NCBI GenBank assembly: GCA_950295325.1
Contig: OX485806.1
Coordinates: forward strand, 14,322,001-14,386,000
Direction of reading: 5' to 3'
DNA from: Polytrichum commune
Taxonomy: Eukaryota > Streptophyta > Polytrichopsida > Polytrichales > Polytrichaceae
DNA: 64,000 bases
Shown piece after piece: positions 1 through 9,699 of this stretch. How positions within the stretch are numbered: position 1 is the first letter of the stretch; each line of letters opens with the position of its first letter. The position numbers were made by a program, and so were the translations under genes. The notes under the pieces were generated by a model. It saw only the letters and a list, made by a program, of their open reading frames with translations. It searched no databases and had not been told where the DNA came from.

Positions 1-230
1 GTGAGATTATGGTAATGGACATGAGTTGATGAGTGAGAGACTGCACTCATGGTTGTGACCTAATGTGAGTGAGATTATAATTATGGATGTGGGTTGATGT
101 GAGTGAGATTATAGTAATGGATGTGGGCGTCAAGTGATGTGAGTGAGATTCCACTAATGGCAGTGTGTTGATGTGTGAAAGGTTATAATAATGGCATGAT
201 CGAGGCCAATCAACAAGTAATAATAGGGTC
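1..230. repeat. Degenerate minisatellite at the window edge
   Basis: About five degenerate copies of a roughly 40-45 base unit built around GATGTGAGTGAGATTATA followed by a TAATGGATGTGGG-like stretch. The array starts at or before base 1, so its left end is not seen. Copies differ by several substitutions and small indels. The open frame on the minus strand is only the translated repeat and is not a gene. Confidence 0.7.
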
Positions 231-2333
231 CTAGTGGGCAAGAAAAGGCCTAATCATGCCATACTAAAACCCTCTGAGGAGCCATATAAGGTGAGCTTGA
301 CTCACTCCCCCTCTCTTATATTTCAAGTTGTATTCATCATTTGAGATAGCATGTTGAGATAGCAGTGGAGATTTGGGTTGGATCTCGGGGGGGCAGTGTG
401 TTAAAAAGTTAAGGATATAGGTGCGAACAACCACTATTTTATAGGGGGGTATTACTTTCAATTTTTTTTTTCACATGCTATCATTATGCAAATTTCTACT
501 TTGGGTTAATAGAAAAATGGCTTGAATTACTTATAATTCCAAATTACCTATTATTCCATACCCTATAGTACTTTAAAGATGTCCAATGTCATTTTTGATA
601 CCCTATATTACTCTGAAGTCCAATTATAAATTTTTGCCCCCATGTTTTTAAAATACCATATCATTTGTTCGCACGTATATTGCTACTCCAACCAATGACT
701 AACCCCCCCCCCCCCGAGGGTTGGATGCGTGGTTTTTTGGTGAGCACTAGAACTTAAGGTTTGAGTGTGTGTTTTTGGGAGTCAGGTGAGGTGTTGCAAT
801 GAAGCATAGATTTTTAAGGCATTGGGTTGAGTTGGATCCTGGGTGTTGTTGGAGTTTGAGTTGGCTAGGAGTTGCAGGTTTGCATGTTCTAGCACAAGGG
901 ATGGTTTACTCGATTTTTGTCTCCCTGCCCATGTAGTGGAAACAGGGATCGTTTCTTACCTCCTCCGTTGGGTGCATGATGTGGGCAATGACACAAGGGG
1001 CAACTCAAGTATGAAGGACGTGCAAATGATGCTAGACCTTTGAGCCACAAGCAAGAGGTGGCGGCATATTCTAGATGAGTACATAGAGTATCACACACTA
1101 TGGTTGGCTAACCGGGACCTAGCAGGAATGGTGGTGCAGGAATGGGTTTTATCTCCCAACTTTGTGGTGAGGCACTAAGCACAAAATCTTAGATACTTTG
1201 AGACCACTCACTACCTTTCATGTCGTGTGTTGTCTCATATACTCAATGCACAACTATCCAACTTTTCTTTGCTTGAGTTGGCCTAGTTATGCACCTTTTT
1301 GATGCTCAACCACTTTCATGCATATAGGCATCGAGTGATGAATCCAAATGTGTTTCAATTGTGGGTAACACCCGGAGAGCATAGGGTTTAGGTTTTGTAC
1401 TAGGTTTGCAAAAAAAAATTATGTTGGGTTTTTGTTCTTGCTAAAATCAAGTGATTGGGATTGTAATCAGACATACAACCATTAAAATGTACATAGGTAG
1501 CTTGGTTCACATGTAACTTAGGGTGATGACAATGGCACATGGCAAATTGACCCTAAACCTTGCAGTTTGTGTTGTAAATTTTTTGTCACAAGTTTTGGGG
1601 TTGTGTTTTTGAGCACATAAATATCACGCTTAAGTTTTTCTACTATAAGGAAGTTTGAAGTCTCTCATGAATCGTTGTGGCAGTGAGTAGGGTGTTATCA
1701 ATTGCAGTGTATGTATGAGGTTTGGTTTTGTATGTTGTCCCCTTGGTGAGAGTGGTAGTGGCTAGGCTCTTATGAATCATTGACATATACTTTTAGTGTA
1801 TGTGCAACATTTTGATGCATTTTTACTAGAAATATTTTGTTTTGCTATAAATTTCACAAAACCTAACTATTAGAACCAAATTAGGGTGATTTAAATTGTT
1901 CAACCTTACCATTTATACCTACTAATAGGGTCCTCATAATGAAGATGTAGAAATTTAACTAATGAAAGGGTGGGTAAAATTATGGCCCCCAGCTATAATA
2001 CCCCCCTCCCCCAAGAACTATAAGACCCTTTGCACACAAGTGGTTCCTTTATTTTACATAGAGGTGAGCCCCCCCGAGATGAGATCACATTACCAAGATT
2101 TGGCATGAACATGATGCCACATCAACACCACTTCATTTTTTTCCATAATTTGGACTCATACCCTAGTGTAAACTCCTTGAGTCCAAAAATTCTCTCAACC
2201 AATACGATTGCTCAATTTTGGAGTTTCTATGATCTTGGACCCTAATGTAAATGTGTAAACTAATATTGGACTAGTATCGTCTTTTTTTTTTTAATACCAT
2301 TCGGGTATCTACAATGAGGATTCACATTCTTTG
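231..2333. other. Intergenic, no gene recognised
   Basis: Only short frames without codon-like character or family resemblance are present. A run of C lies near 706-715. No RNA gene or element end was recognised. Confidence 0.5.
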
Positions 2334-2661
2334 ATACTAAGGTAGAGGGGCTCTTTCCCGCTCGGGTCCTTAAACCGCTCACTAGACCTATCCAAACAAG
2401 AGGTACATTATAGCTTCCAACCTCAAATTTCTATGTAATCATGGTGTACATTTTTGGGGTGAGTGGTTTTGGGTACCCCTATGAGTTCTCCTTCCAAAAT
2501 TCATAACTAATTCAATATTAATCCAAAATCAATTATTCCGATTGGTCCAATTTCCAATGTACTTTGCACATCTTCCAAGATTGATTCCCCCTTAATAACT
2601 CCCCAATGAACATGCCAATCTGAAATTCGAGCGGGAAAGGGCCCCTCTACCTTAGTATGAT
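2334..2661. repeat. Inverted-repeat element, about 330 bp (MITE-like)
   Basis: The left arm begins ATACTAAGGTAGAGGGGC and runs on through CTTTCCCGCTCG. The right arm, reverse complemented, gives the same sequence with about one mismatch over 30 bases. The interior has no coding capacity. No convincing target-site duplication was seen, so the class is unassigned. It could also be a chance-preserved foldback. Confidence 0.5.
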
Positions 2662-2689
2662 ATGGGAAGTTTGATGAATTTTTTTTGGA

Positions 2690-2850
2690 GCCATCAAGGT
2701 TCATACCATGCAAAAACCTTCACACCTAGGCAAAATCACCCTATTCTTTATATGGTTTAGAATGGTATGACCCAAATAATAACTCGGGTATATAAAGATT
2801 CTCTCACCTTGACATACCCACCAAATATCAATACTTGACTAGTATTACGA
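2690..2850 (-). repeat. Dispersed repeat, copy 1 (inverted relative to 15475-15650)
   Basis: Read on the minus strand, this segment carries the same ordered landmarks as 15475-15650: a TACTAGTCAAGTAT-like word, GGTGGGTATGT, CCCGAGTTATTATTTGG, GGGTGATTTT, and a GAAGGTT...CATGGTAT tail. Both copies are diverged. It is probably a fragment of an unidentified transposon family. Confidence 0.55.
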
Positions 2851-3360
2851 TTTTGGTACCCACTGGTAGGTTCGTTGATATCATTGTTGATGTTGGTTAT
2901 TGAGACGAATGGATTCATTCACCTAAAGTAGGCATTTCTTTCACGGTCACTTTTCTTATTGGGACACCTATATTGTTGTATGTGGCTTGGTGTGACTCCA
3001 AGAATGGATACCTAAAAGACATGTGTTACAACATATTGGAGTGCAACCTCAAACTACAATTCCTATCCTAAGATCAATAGTCAACGTGATTGAGGGACCC
3101 CATATGACCATTTAACGAACACGAGAACCTTCACTTTATCATGAATAAGATATTTATATAAACTCCAAAATTTTATAAGCAAAGTGGTTACAACCTTGAT
3201 GTGGATTTGCTAATCATCTCGAATGTTTTCATATCATAGGATTAGTGGGCTAGTCGGAAAAAATACTCATTTTATTAGACCCATCTACCTTATAGAGCAG
3301 ACCAACAACATTGGTGTAACCCACCCTTGACTCGATCAATGGCATTGTCAAAGTCTACCT
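2851..3360. other. Intergenic, upstream of the plastid-protein gene
   Basis: No recognisable coding region. The last 300 bases before 3684 become pyrimidine-rich (many TCTC and CACC words), as in plant 5' leaders, and probably hold the promoter and 5'UTR of the gene at 3684. No clear TATA box was identified. Confidence 0.4.
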
Positions 3361-3683
3361 GGGCATGAGCAGAAAGCAAAACCCAGGTTTCTGCAATACC
3401 CGGGTTTCTAAGCTCAGTTATCTCGGTTTCGGGATAACCCCTTTTTCATTGGAACACCAGAATCTTATCCTATCCTCGTCCCATCCATCTGCCGCTCCTG
3501 CCTCCGATGAAAAACCCAAAACCTTCCCACACTACAAGAGTCTCCGCAGATCTTTCTCACTTTTGTCACCAGATCATTATTTTCGTTCTCCACATTTCGC
3601 ACACTCCTCGCACGTTTCCAATCTCTCTCACCTCACATCGCATCTCTGTCACCGGAGGGCCTGCTTGATTCCTTCGCCAGGAA

Positions 3684-4442
3684 ATGGCGACCTCAGTTGC
3701 CTCCCGTTTGGTTTGTAACCCTGACGCCATAGCTCGCAGGGCAGCTTCATCCTCCAAAGCTTCGTCATCGTCAACCGTAGCCACCGTACAAGTCTCCAAC
3801 ACCAAGTATGTTTCATGCCGTAGCTTAGTGTTGCAAAATTCCATGGCTGGAGTTAAGCTAGCCATGGTGAGATCACATGTCACCATGCGAGCTATGGCAT
3901 CAGGGTTTGTGGTTAGAGCAGCGAGTGACGTAGTAGGACAAGACCCGGAGTGGAGCGACGACGATTACATTGTCCTCGGAGTCGCACATTGCTTTCGTAA
4001 GGACGAGAACGGACGTCTTAAGGACGCCTTTGTCGTGGAGCCTGTGACAGCCGGGACGCTGGAGTGTATGGAGAATGGCGGAGTGACATGCTACAAGTTT
4101 GTGACGGCTACAACACTCGGTGTGGCGTTGAAGCAGGACCTGTCTCTCTTGCCTCCTGAGTTTCAGACCGGTGCGGATATTTGTGAAGAATTCGATTTTA
4201 GGGCGAAGTGTGCATCCCGGACATGGAAGAGGGACCATCCTCAGCAGAATCTCTTGCATTTGACGCCGAAGGATGGTGTTCGGTCTGACTTTAACTTCAG
4301 TTTGCAAGATAAGCGGGTGTTGAATGCCGAGGTTGTTGTGAATGATTCGGATAACATTAAGCAGGACATGAGCATTGATGTGTACGGAAGGGCCAAGGAG
4401 GAGGAGATTAAGGATGAAATTTCTTCCCTCTACAGCGTGTAA
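3684..4442 (+). CDS. Conserved plastid-targeted protein of unknown function, 252 aa
   Basis: Single-exon frame starting ATGGCGACCTC and ending in a TAA stop. Residues 1 to about 80 are rich in Ser, Ala and Arg with almost no acidic residues, as in a chloroplast transit peptide; VVRAAS near 76-81 is a plausible cleavage region. The mature part begins with an acidic stretch and DDDYIVLGVAHCF (92-104), then VVEPVTAGTLECMENGG (117-133), a TATTLG segment, and FNFSLQDKRVLNAEVVVN (203-220). It reads like a plastid protein of cyanobacterial ancestry, which is family-level impression from memory rather than a search. I see no catalytic motif and assign no function. The GC content and codon use stand out from the AT-rich flanks, supporting a real gene. 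The C-terminal 40 codons are partly duplicated downstream at 4904-5023. Confidence 0.85.
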   Translation: MATSVASRLVCNPDAIARRAASSSKASSSSTVATVQVSNTKYVSCRSLVLQNSMAGVKLAMVRSHVTMRAMASGFVVRAASDVVGQDPEWSDDDYIVLGVAHCFRKDENGRLKDAFVVEPVTAGTLECMENGGVTCYKFVTATTLGVALKQDLSLLPPEFQTGADICEEFDFRAKCASRTWKRDHPQQNLLHLTPKDGVRSDFNFSLQDKRVLNAEVVVNDSDNIKQDMSIDVYGRAKEEEIKDEISSLYSV

Positions 4443-4537
4443 CTTTGAGTCTTGTCATTGTACACTTACTATACATGTAGAAGCCTTCTGATGCACTTAC
4501 CACTCGATGTAAACTACTTAGAGCTTCTAAGTTCACA

Positions 4538-4574
4538 TGAGAGAGAGAGAGAGTGAGAGAGAGAGAGAGAGTCG
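4538..4574 (+). repeat. GA microsatellite in the 3' flank
   Basis: A nearly pure (GA)n tract interrupted by one GT, lying about 100 bases after the stop codon of the plastid-protein gene and probably within its 3'UTR. Confidence 0.85.
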
Positions 4575-4878
4575 GATATTGTTGCGAGTTTAGGTTTAGC
4601 ACAGGATTGGTAGTTTGCAATTTTGCAGTGATCGTAAATGTTTCGGGAGGTTTTGAGCTGTGCAGGGATGTTCCTGCTTCAGATTCAGCTTCCTGTTGTA
4701 CACATTCATTGCTTTGATCAACTTACTTTGCCTTCCTTCAAAAGGTGTTTTTAGTTTCCCACATTGCTGTCTTTTTGTAGGTATGTGTGGCTCAGAGCAT
4801 TTGGTTGGGCGAGTTGGCAATTCTTGTTGGGTTCGGCTGGCATTACCCTAGGATGGGATGGGGAAGCGAAGTCTTGAG

Positions 4879-5150
4879 AAATATGGAAGTGGAATTGAAG
4901 TATGAGTTAAATGTATTTGTTGTGAATGGTACGGATAACTTTAAGCAGGACATCAGCATTGATGTGTATGGCGAGGCCGAGGAGGAGATCAACGATGAAA
5001 TTTTCTCCATCTATAGCGTGTAAATTTGACTCGTCATTTCTTACTACACATGTAGAAACCCTGTAATGCATTTACCACTCGATTTAAACTACTTAGAGAT
5101 TTAAGTTCACTCAGAAATGTGGAAGTTGAATCGAAGTATCATTCGAGTTT
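4879..5150 (+). pseudogene. Partial tandem duplicate of the 3' end of the plastid-protein gene
   Basis: From about 4904 the sequence encodes a diverged copy of the parent C-terminus: FKQDISIDVYG, then EEEINDEIFSIYSV and a stop, against IKQDMSIDVYG...EEEIKDEISSLYSV in the parent. Similarity continues into the 3' flank (ACATGTAGAAR, then TTTACCACTCGAT and AAACTACTTAGAG), so genomic 3' flank was copied along with coding sequence. A short block, AGAAATATGGAAGT, just before the copy recurs at 5114-5150, hinting at a further partial unit. No transit peptide or N-terminal domain is present. A 78-codon frame starting at 4787 covers it, but expression as a protein is unlikely. Confidence 0.75.
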
Positions 5151-5630
5151 GTTTCTAAGCCGTGGAAATGTGGTCAATTGACCTAAGTACAGTTGTTGCC
5201 TTTTTCCTTGTAGAAGTGAGGAATGTAGTTCCCAGAGATTCAAATTAGATTCAGGTGTCAACCTCTTATGTTTTGTGGTTGAATGTGGTTGAATTTGTTC
5301 ATGATGGCTGGTGCTCACTTCATAAATCTATGTTATGTGCTGTATCTTTTGTGTAAAAGAAACTATTTGAAGGGTTTTGGATCCTCTTCCAACTTAGGAA
5401 CCGTCGAGGTTGAAACATAGTGGTGAAATCGATGCTAAAAATATCTGATACAAATATCTGAACTGTATGCATGAATTTCCTGATGGCGAATCTTGTCATC
5501 CTTGGTAATATTGACATTCACTAAAAGAAAATCACTGTGCTGGCCATCCACATGCGTTCAAATGTTCCTACGTAATTTGGTTTTCAGCAGATTGAGGACT
5601 ACCGCACCTCAAGGAAGGGTGGATATAATG

Positions 5631-5912
5631 GGATCTGCCTAAAAACCCCCATCGAGCGTGGCTCGGAGGCCAGGTCCGGGAGGGGGTGGCAGGGTTGGGA
5701 TAAAACATGCCCCTTATTTTTTTAATTGGGTGGGGCCTTACTTGATCTCATAGGGGGCTTCCTAGAGTAATTTGGGGCCGCAGGACCCAAATTTAGCAAA
5801 AAAAAAACCAAAAAAATGTCCCCAAGGGGCCAAAACGGGGAGGGCCAGAAAAATGAACCCCACCGAACCTGGCCTCCGAACCACGCTCGATGGGGGTATT
5901 TAGACCCACCCA
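5631..5912. mobile_element. hAT-like MITE, 282 bp, 8-bp target duplication ATATAATG
   Basis: Direct repeats ATATAATG at 5623-5630 and 5913-5920 flank an inverted-repeat unit. The arms share CCCCCATCGAGCGTGG, then TCGGAGGCCAGGT, with few mismatches; the outer ends are GGATCTGCCTAAA and the complement of TTTAGACCCACCCA. The interior is homopolymer-rich and non-coding. An 8-bp duplication is typical of the hAT superfamily; the assignment rests on that alone. Confidence 0.75.
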
Positions 5913-5920
5913 ATATAATG

Positions 5921-6390
5921 CTGTAGATAGTTTGCACAACATCACATTGAGGAACAATTCTATAGTGGGGGATGAACTTGTAGTCCATGAGAGGTAGCCT
6001 TCAAGGCAGTGAGCAATCTCCCTTCAAGAACTTTCTCAATATCCAAAAGATATTTCCATTCTCAGCAAATCTAGCTTCTTAGCCCATCAGTGGACTTTGC
6101 CAAATTGGCACTTGGTATTGATGTCAACTACGTATGGCAGGAGGGATGACATTGTGGATGGTGTTCGAACCCTTTGCGACAACCCTCAAGCCTTGGATGA
6201 TTCAAACAGTGTTTATCCAACGGTTTGGTATTAATCCCTTTGCCGTGCATATTTTTGTGCAATCTTACATACATATAGATGCACGTTCCATGCACAACTG
6301 AAATCCTCCGTTTGTGGAAGGGATCCAACACAATAATTTGCACTATTAATTCCATCAGCGGCGGCGACCTCTGATAGATTATAGTTTAAT
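5921..6390. other. Intergenic, no gene recognised
   Basis: No coding or RNA feature recognised between the MITE and the duplicated phosphatase fragment. Confidence 0.4.
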
Positions 6391-6570
6391 CAATCGAGTC
6401 TCTGACTAATTCTGAACAAATAGGAGATTCATGTGTTTCTAGGCGATGCATAATTCATATGACCAATGCAAGCAAGCCTAGGGAAAGTTGGAAGGGCGTG
6501 ACGGTAGTGACATTATTTGAGCCCAGGTTCCTGAGAACCCACTTCTGCTCCATGGATTTGAGCACCGAGT
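6391..6570 (-). pseudogene. Broken copy of the 3' end of the phosphatase gene
   Basis: Bases 6461-6570 match 7083-7195 (last coding codons, stop and 3' flank of the phosphatase gene) through CCAATGCAAGCAAGCCTAGG, GAAAGTTG, GACATYATTTG and GCCCAGGTT, with scattered substitutions. The adjoining 6391-6420 matches 6894-6924 (ATCGAGTCTCT then ATTCTGAAC), so an intervening piece of 3' flank is missing. Only about 35 codons' worth of coding sequence is present, so it is non-functional. It was made by a local tandem duplication and deletion, not by retroposition, because 3' flanking DNA is included. Confidence 0.75.
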
Positions 6571-7107
6571 AACTCCAGTTGTTTTTGAAATATATGTTCA
6601 TTACTCAATGTCTAATTATGTCTATATATGTAATATTAAATATTAGATATTTAATTTCCTGCATTCAATATTTTAATAGCATAACATTCAATATTTTAAT
6701 AGCATAACATTCAAGTAAGCACTGAGGATTAACATACCTCACATGAAATTTAGGCATACTAGAGGCTGTGCTTTGAAAGATCCGCCCATGGTATCGAAGC
6801 AACCAAAAATTTCAGATTTTGAGAATATGTCCACTGAGTTTTACAACTAACAGTTATTAGTGCATGGTGAGAGACGATTGCCAACGTAATGAACATCGAG
6901 TCTCTTGACTTATTCTGAACTTATGAAATCAATTGGAAAGCTGGGAATACCAAGCCAAGCATCAAATTCACTGCATCATGGGTACTGTACCTGTCGAGCT
7001 AATCTGCGATGATCACTGTGATCCATCAATGAATGCAAGCATACATAGCTTATTATTCATTCATTTGTTTCTAATTGCATTCGTCTATTTGACCAATGCA
7101 AGCAAGC

Positions 7108-8952
7108 CTAGGGAAAGTTGAAGGGCACAGCACTGACATCATTTGTGCCCAGGTTGCCGAGACTCCAGTTCTGCTCGATAGTCTTGAGCAGAGAGTAGTG
7201 GTCGAAATTGGTGTTGTCCGTGCTGTTGACCACTACATTCATGGTGCCGAACGGAATCAGAGCCGCATACACCTGGTTGCCGGCAGTGCCAGAGTTTTCG
7301 TCGAAGATGATGACCACCAATGTGCGGCCGCTGATGGCGTTCCCAGTGAAGGTGCTGCTCATCCACGTGTCCAGGAACTTGCCCGCGTAAGTGACGCCGG
7401 TGTCGTGCCCGTCGTTGCACTGGTTGGGCACTGTAAGTACAAGCAATTCATGGCCACAGTAAGTTCTTATATTAAGTAGCAGTGTACCGGTCTCAACATA
7501 TTATTATTTATTGCTTCAGCTTGTTGGTATAAATTGAAAGAGGCAGGCGTATCAACTTCGACATATCTCAATATGCCACTACGGAACTATGGATTTTAAT
7601 CGAAGTGTTGATCAATGCATGATCACAGATGTGTCCAAATTCGACCCTGGCCTGCTCTCATCATGTGCAGACCATGCTCATTCATTTCTGGCAAGAATCT
7701 ATTGGGTTTGCTGCTTTTTGGACGAGGGTCACAAGTAGGTGTATGTACTCCTCTGTTCCAAAATCACTGTCCAGTATTGTGATGATGGAAAGCTACAAGA
7801 CATTCAACAACATTCAACAATCAAACAAGTGATTATCACTAGCGGATCTCAACTCAATCATTATTAGAATAATCCCCATTTTATAGTCTGATTCTATTCG
7901 GTGGAAATTGAACATGAAGACGTCGGTGGTGATCCCAGGCCTCCAAAGAATGCAAATGTTAATAACTTGTTTGGGTCCTTATAAAAAGGCTAAGAAAGGA
8001 TCAAAGTTTCACTACACTAATCATCTGATTTAGTGTGGCCCACAGTATCCGTGATCAATCGACCCGGGCAACAATCTTGCAGTTACCTGCGCCAACCCAA
8101 CCCAGCCCAACCAGAGAAGGGGACATGGGACTCTTGCTGCTACTTAAACAAAGAATTCATGTCGCGACTCGAAAAAATCATCAACACGATACATCAATTG
8201 TAATGCCACACTAAATCAGGTCATATACAATCGTATATAGTGTAGTGGATGGATCTCATCAGCAGTACTCCCGAATTGTTATCTAAAAATGTATACCATA
8301 TTCCTTCGAACCGGTTTGGAACACAGATGGCACGGAGGAAGGGAGAAGTTGTTGTTAATTGATTACCATAGTAGCTGAACTCGGGGATGGCGTTGTTGGT
8401 CTTATCAGTTGTCAGCTGGGCGCCGGAAACAATCTTTGCACACCGCGACGTGGTGTTCTGTATATCGATCATGGAGATGAAAGGGTTATGCTTCCGGGCG
8501 TACAGTGCGGTCTTGCTCTTCTTCACGCTCTGGTTGGGGCACACAGCCGACCCGATGGTAGCTGCCAGGTTACACACCCCGGTGTAATCCTCGTTATATG
8601 ACTTCCACGAGATCGGCTTGGCCTCCAGCAGGTCGACGAGATTCTTGTTCGGGAGGTTGTGCACGTTGTCGTCGGTGATCCCGAGAGTGGATCCAGCGAT
8701 GGTGGCGATGTAGTTGGGCTGGGAAGGGTGAGAGACTGCGTGGTAGTTCGTGAGGAGTTTACCCTTCTGCGCCCATTTGTTGAAGTTGGGGTCGGCGATG
8801 GCGACCGAGTAGTCCGTGTTCTCGAACACCACCACGTAGAGACGGTCGAACCATGTTCCGGAGGCTACTGCCGATGCCACCAGACACATCGTCACCGCCA
8901 CTGCCAATGCCACCCCATTCTTTGGGGATGTCAATCCGGGTGATCGGGCCAT
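7108..8952 (-). CDS. Secreted acid phosphatase of the phosphoesterase (PF04185-like) family, two exons, 302 aa
   Basis: Exon 1 is 8952-8367 and exon 2 is 7430-7108. The intron starts GTAATC, ends TTACAG and splits a Val codon; the joined frame is 909 bases. Residues 1-30 form a signal peptide (hydrophobic VALAVAVTMCLVASAVA), pointing to secretion or the wall/vacuole. The body shows the phosphoesterase-family pattern: VVVFENTDY (40-48), a YHAVSHPSQPNYIA block (70-83), NDGHDT (201-206) and LVVIIFDEN (233-241). Glu44, Asn45, Asp202, His204, Asp239 and Glu240 are likely metal/substrate residues by family analogy. The family includes fungal secreted acid phosphatases and phospholipase C-like enzymes that release phosphate from phosphomonoesters; the exact substrate is not predictable. 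The promoter has a TATA box and a P1BS-like site, so phosphate-starvation control is plausible. An exon-1 read-through frame with an intronic stop is not the real product. Confidence 0.87.
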
Positions 8953-9034
8953 GATCGATGTGGACTAAATCAAAAAGTGTGTTGATTGAAGATTCAGAGC
9001 TTTTGTGTCGATGGAACTGTAAGATGATGATGCT

Positions 9035-9074
9035 GCATTAGCAGGGGAGTCCCTGCATTAGCAGGGGAGTCCCT
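9035..9074 (-). promoter_or_regulatory. Two tandem palindromes at the phosphatase transcription start
   Basis: A 20-base unit, GCATTAGCAGGGGAGTCCCT, occurs twice in perfect tandem (9035-9054 and 9055-9074). Each copy together with the next GC makes a palindrome, GCAGGG-GAGT-CCCTGC. They lie immediately downstream of the TATA box, across the expected start of transcription. They may be a protein-binding site or hairpins in the leader. Confidence 0.55.
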
Positions 9075-9080
9075 GCATGA

Positions 9081-9086
9081 TTTATA
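9081..9086 (-). promoter_or_regulatory. TATA box of the phosphatase gene
   Basis: On the minus strand this reads TATAAA within CAAGTATAAATCATG, about 130 bases upstream of the ATG at 8952. Transcription should start near 9050. Confidence 0.6.
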
Positions 9087-9115
9087 CTTGAAGGAGGATC
9101 CGCATCTCACGCAAG

Positions 9116-9123
9116 GGATATGC
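9116..9123. promoter_or_regulatory. Candidate P1BS (PHR1-binding) site
   Basis: GGATATGC fits the palindromic consensus GNATATNC bound by plant PHR1-type MYB factors in phosphate-starvation promoters. It lies about 30 bases upstream of the TATA box of a gene encoding a probable secreted phosphatase. A site of this degeneracy occurs by chance every few kilobases, so position and gene type carry the argument. Confidence 0.45.
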
Positions 9124-9298
9124 TTGCTTCTGATCACGTGGTTTCAGGTGGAGAGCGGCTGATTGAGGGGCTCAAAAATGGGCGACTTGGAGTCAGGGCT
9201 CAAAAATGGGCTGGGGTGCAAGAAATCCACTTCTCTCATTGGTAAAGAGGCTGGGACTCGCCTCTTCAAGTTTACACCACGAGTTGGGGCCAATTAAC

Positions 9299-9431
9299 AA
9301 ATAAATTATTTTATTCATCATGACAATGGCCTCAAGCCTTGGAAAAGAAAGCTCCCAACCTTGTGGACTCTTTCCCTCTAGTTGAGGCCATTGTCAGAGC
9401 TTTTATTTGCTTGTAGTAATTTATTCTTTGA
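9299..9431. repeat. Short inverted repeat / hairpin, about 130 bp
   Basis: Perfect 15-base arms TGACAATGGCCTCAA (9321-9335) and its complement (9382-9396) flank a 46-base loop. The AT-rich outer parts also resemble each other in inverted orientation (AATAAATTA at both ends). It could be a small MITE or a transcribed hairpin. Confidence 0.55.
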
Positions 9432-9699
9432 GCATTGAATAGGAGGGGAGAAATTCTAAATTTATTATACTTTAATCATTATCCATAGAATAGTTCATGA
9501 GTACGTTGGTACGTGGATAAACCTCTCATAATTGCAGCCTCCAAATGGCCCCAGCCCCACCTAAATAGGTTTACACATGAAAGCAATGAATGCAGTTAGG
9601 TCAATTTCTTATTAATGGCCTTGGGGGCCCATTTGCATGCCACATGGGACATATTGGCCTTCTTTCCAAATGGCCTTGGCCCCAAATCTAAACAGGCCC

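Noticed and set aside
3900..4307. 135-codon minus-strand frame inside the plastid-protein gene
   Set aside because: Antisense shadow of the GC-richer coding region, with no family resemblance.
7096..7479. 127-codon plus-strand frame over the phosphatase second exon
   Set aside because: It is the antisense shadow of the phosphatase exon; the minus frame shows family motifs and correct splice sites.
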